From NCBI GenBank assembly GCA_964397255.1, contig CAYNHQ010000017.1, positions 1 to 6,279 of the forward strand: a stretch of DNA of 6,279 nt. The letters are read 5' to 3'. The DNA comes from CAYNHQ01 sp964397255 (lineage in GTDB: Bacteria; Bdellovibrionota_G; JALEGL01; DATDPG01). The notes below the pieces were generated by a model. It did not search any database. It was not told where the DNA came from and saw only the letters and a list, made by a program, of their open reading frames with translations. The number at the start of each line of letters is the position of its first letter. Within the stretch, counting starts at the first letter, position 1. The translations under genes were made by a program, and so were the position numbers. Below are positions 6,194-6,279 of this stretch, piece after piece.

Positions 6194-6279
6194 ACTTTGT
6201 TACTCGAGCTGTTCCCCCACCAAAATGAAAGTACCCCATTAGAAATGAGGACAAAAAGGTCCGTTGGCGATGAACACAG
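6160..6279 (+). mobile_element. Possible left end of an IS21-like element, running off the window
   Basis: The 120 bases after the - strand gene hold no complete gene. They begin with TG, carry short subterminal repeats as IS21-family ends do, then contain CCCCCACCAAAATGAAAGT and a possible ORF start at 6270 (ATG AAC ACA), with AAGG 10 bases before it. An IS21 transposase (istA) would be expected in that position, but only three codons are visible and no protein evidence exists. The resemblance is from memory of the family's end structure and is tentative. Confidence 0.25.

Noticed and set aside
6165..6196. Sigma-70 promoter on the - strand: TTGTCA followed after 16 bases by TAGGCA.
   Set aside because: The -10 element matches TATAAT at only two of six positions, so it is much weaker than the nearby -24/-12 match.
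6141..6249. Direct repeat GAAATGAG at 6141-6148 and 6242-6249.
   Set aside because: An 8-base match within about 140 bases of AT-rich sequence is not notable, and the copies do not flank a recognisable unit.

Overview
The window is a stretch of bacterial chromosome with five tightly packed genes on the + strand, one convergent gene on the - strand and a short gene-poor tail. Base composition looks balanced by eye. The gene set (sigma-54, a short hibernation factor, RapZ, MetK, a fused E1 dehydrogenase) and an exported protein with an aromatic C-terminus fit a Gram-negative, proteobacterium-like organism. I lean towards a deltaproteobacterial lineage in the broad sense (Bdellovibrionota, Myxococcota, Desulfobacterota and relatives). 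That is inferred from gene order and protein style; no rRNA or other firm taxonomic marker is present.

Left part (1-2254): the 3' two thirds of rpoN (sigma-54), cut by the window edge, then hpf (ribosome hibernation) and rapZ (P-loop nucleotide-binding protein). This is the classic rpoN neighbourhood, but no ptsN (EIIA-Ntr) or hprK (HPr kinase) lies between hpf and rapZ or directly after rapZ. Middle (2309-5658): metK, with a strong ribosome binding site that fixes its start. Five bases after metK comes a 725-residue fused E1 alpha/beta thiamine-diphosphate 2-oxoacid dehydrogenase, with no E2 or E3 gene in view. All five genes share a strand with gaps of 5-54 bases and no convincing internal promoter or terminator, so one transcription unit is plausible.

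Right part (5648-6279): a small secreted or envelope protein of unknown function is encoded on the - strand and overlaps the 3' end of the E1 gene by 11 bases, tail to tail. Just upstream of it is a good match to a sigma-54 (-24/-12) promoter, notable in a window that begins with rpoN. Its predicted transcription start, however, falls almost on the start codon. Beyond it, a cluster of TGTCAG/CTGACA repeats at 6160-6193 could be an activator site or the terminus of an IS21-like insertion whose transposase would start at the window edge. The sequence shown does not settle which.

Working together: the left genes concern sigma-54 transcription, stationary-phase ribosome protection and nucleotide-sensing regulation. 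metK and the E1 enzyme are metabolic and appear linked by transcription rather than by pathway. I found no tRNA, rRNA, CRISPR array or clear intrinsic terminator. The most distinctive items are the candidate sigma-54 promoter, the repeat cluster beside it and the unrecognised exported protein.
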